DNA of 5,957 bases, taken from the NCBI GenBank assembly GCA_027451605.1, contig DAIDJA010000124.1:1-5957 (forward strand). Reading direction: 5' to 3'. The DNA is from Acidimicrobiales bacterium. GTDB taxonomy: Bacteria > Actinomycetota > Acidimicrobiia > Acidimicrobiales > JABEUL01. Shown here piece after piece: positions 4,819-5,957 of this stretch. The stretch's first letter is position 1, and each line of letters opens with the position of its first letter. The notes beneath the pieces are model-generated. The model worked only from the letters and a program-made list of their open reading frames with translations. It was not told the origin of the DNA and ran no database searches. The position numbers were made by a program, and so were the translations under genes.

Positions 4819-5574
4819 TTAATTTGATCCCTTAAACGCTACCGCTATAAAATTTCGAGTAAAAATTCCGCCTCGATCAAAACTACCCGTTTCAATTGCA
4901 ACATAAATTAATAGAGTCGATCTAATTACTTTCCAAAGGATTCGCCGAATTGCACTGACTATGCCGTGTGCTATGGGCTGGTCTTCAAAACAATCAATTT
5001 TAGCGAAAGAACTTGAAAGCAAGAGTTGTTCAATAGAAAAACGGGTAAATGAAAGCTCATGAGTGAAATCACTGTAGCGAACTGTTGAGCCAAACGGTCC
5101 TTCGGAATTGGGTATGTGAATTAACCATCTTCCACCGGGTTTAAGAACTTTATAAATTTGGTCTATAAGTAATATTAACTCATCTTTTTCGAAATGTTCA
5201 ATTACGTCAAGTGTAACAATTACATCAACCGAATTTTCAGGAACTTTAATAAGAGATTGTGTCAGATCGCCTTGTTTAATGCCTTCTATGCCGATAAGCT
5301 TGGCTGTATTAACTTGTTCTTCCGAAATTTCAATACCGACTACGTTATTGTACCCGGAATTTCTTAAAGCGTAAACCACAGCACCGTGTCCTGCTCCAAG
5401 GTCCAGGATTGATATATTGCGATCCGCTGGAAGGTGCTTTTTGATAATATTTAACAAGTAGGGCAGCCTGGAATTCAGATCCGTAACTGACGTTATTTGT
5501 GATAGTTCTGTCTTACTACTGACATAATTGTCATAAAGTCTCCGACGATAAGCATTGTTTTCTTCAGTATTCAT
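4819..5574 (-). CDS. Class I SAM-dependent methyltransferase, glycan-cluster type
   Basis: This 251-residue protein has a Rossmann-fold methyltransferase domain: motif I ILDLGAGHG (56-64), the ribose-binding acidic residue E82 in GIEIS, QGDL (101-104) after strand 3, DVIEHF (123-128) after strand 4, and LKPGGRW (144-150). THELSFTRFSIEQLL (171-185) and the closing TRNFIAVAFK resemble methyltransferases in bacterial polysaccharide and lipid-glycan loci, so a sugar or lipid-linked substrate is the best guess. The target atom cannot be read. A moderately hydrophobic stretch (about 214-227) may be a membrane-contact helix. The ATG at 5574 lacks a clear Shine-Dalgarno. The stop is 246 bp before the TetR start with promoter signals between, so it is probably a separate unit. 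Confidence 0.88.
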   Translation of the reverse strand: MNTEENNAYRRRLYDNYVSSKTELSQITSVTDLNSRLPYLLNIIKKHLPADRNISILDLGAGHGAVVYALRNSGYNNVVGIEISEEQVNTAKLIGIEGIKQGDLTQSLIKVPENSVDVIVTLDVIEHFEKDELILLIDQIYKVLKPGGRWLIHIPNSEGPFGSTVRYSDFTHELSFTRFSIEQLLLSSSFAKIDCFEDQPIAHGIVSAIRRILWKVIRSTLLIYVAIETGSFDRGGIFTRNFIAVAFKGSN

Positions 5575-5938
5575 AAAATAAATCTTCGTTGAAATTATTC
5601 GGATAATTAAGTAGTTTTTGCTAGATTAATTTAATTTAATTTAATTCGATTTGTTTTGAAGTTTATATATAATTCGACTACAGTTAAAATCTCAGATCGT
5701 TGAATTTTAGCATAGTTGGTAATTTATTCTTTAAGCTATAGCTCAATTGAATATCGATTTAGGAACGTGTTTATAGACAAATCATTCATCAACTTACATT
5801 ATTTGCAAAAATTGTTCAACGATATTCCTATTATATTCGGGTCGATGATCATATTACGACATGTTGCATATTGTAGATCTCAGCTTTTTTAGTATGCTAA
5901 TGTTCTATTACTTTATTTTTTTTGAAACCAAGCAATAG
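5575..5938. other. AT-rich intergenic region upstream of the methyltransferase and second tRNA
   Basis: This 364-bp stretch has no supported gene and is much richer in A+T than the genes. It contains the TTAAT tandem repeat, a 10-bp palindrome AGCTATAGCT (5734-5743), the separated inverted pair GAATATCG/CGATATTC (5748-5755 and 5820-5827) and a run of eight T (5916-5923). TTGTAG (5871-5876) and TATGCT (5893-5898), 16 bp apart, are a weak promoter candidate for the tRNA at the right edge. I could not identify a convincing methyltransferase promoter. Confidence 0.5.
5626..5645. repeat. TTAAT tandem repeat, four copies
   Basis: Four perfect TTAAT units lie 51-71 bp upstream of the methyltransferase start codon. 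Such short repeats change copy number by slippage and could shift promoter spacing or act as an AT-rich upstream element. No effect can be shown from sequence alone. Confidence 0.85.
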
Positions 5939-5957
5939 GGGCCGTTGGCGCAGTCCG
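5939..5957 (+). tRNA. Start of a second tRNA gene (cut by window edge)
   Basis: The last 19 bases fit a tRNA 5' end: a seven-base acceptor strand GGGCCGT (5939-5945), T at position 8, G at position 9, a D-stem strand GCGC (5948-5951), the conserved A14 (5952), then G and pyrimidines opening the D-loop. The anticodon lies outside the window, so the amino acid cannot be assigned. With only 19 bases this rests on pattern recognition. Confidence 0.6.

Noticed and set aside
5734..5743. AGCTATAGCT perfect palindrome as an operator
   Set aside because: A single 10-bp palindrome in strongly AT-rich DNA, with no promoter or regulator next to it, is expected by chance.

Overview
The window looks like chromosomal DNA from a low-GC actinobacterium, perhaps a planktonic Acidimicrobiia-type lineage. 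By eye it is about 40% G+C in genes and much lower between them. The evidence is a GlnD with the actinobacterial-style EPNLKESHGGLRD block, a TetR regulator whose C-terminal part has the usual actinobacterial WWIEH...VDYLVSLLW look, genes that seem to start on leaderless mRNAs, and a tRNA gene without an encoded CCA end. The class-level assignment is an inference only. No phage, IS element, CRISPR array or plasmid signature is visible.

Layout. The left edge holds the first 313 codons of glnD (minus strand, running off the window). A 195-bp divergent gap separates it from a plus-strand orphan DrrA/NatA-type ABC transporter ATPase with a GTG start. No permease gene follows. Instead there is a 140-bp stretch with a nested inverted repeat and a possible 28-codon reading frame, then a 65-codon gene for a small, very hydrophobic membrane protein. 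A tRNA-Cys(GCA) gene follows, preceded by a short tandem repeat. It is followed by an intrinsic terminator that lies inside the 3' end of the next, convergent gene.

The right half is read leftwards. A TetR-family regulator with an unusual 85-residue N-terminal extension is followed 37 bp later by an AurF-like non-heme diiron oxygenase with all expected metal ligands. The pair looks like an autoregulated two-gene operon. Four GTAAC/GTTAC half-sites in the TetR promoter overlap a TTGAAA-N18-TACAAT promoter whose predicted start falls on the ATG. Further upstream is a class I SAM-dependent methyltransferase of the type found in surface-glycan clusters, probably a separate unit. The last 380 bases are a 364-bp AT-rich gap and the first 19 bases of a second tRNA gene cut by the window edge.

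The genes do not form one pathway. The coherent unit is TetR plus diiron oxygenase, whose substrate cannot be read from the sequence. The remaining genes are nitrogen regulation (GlnD), an ABC ATPase, a membrane peptide, tRNAs and a methyltransferase.
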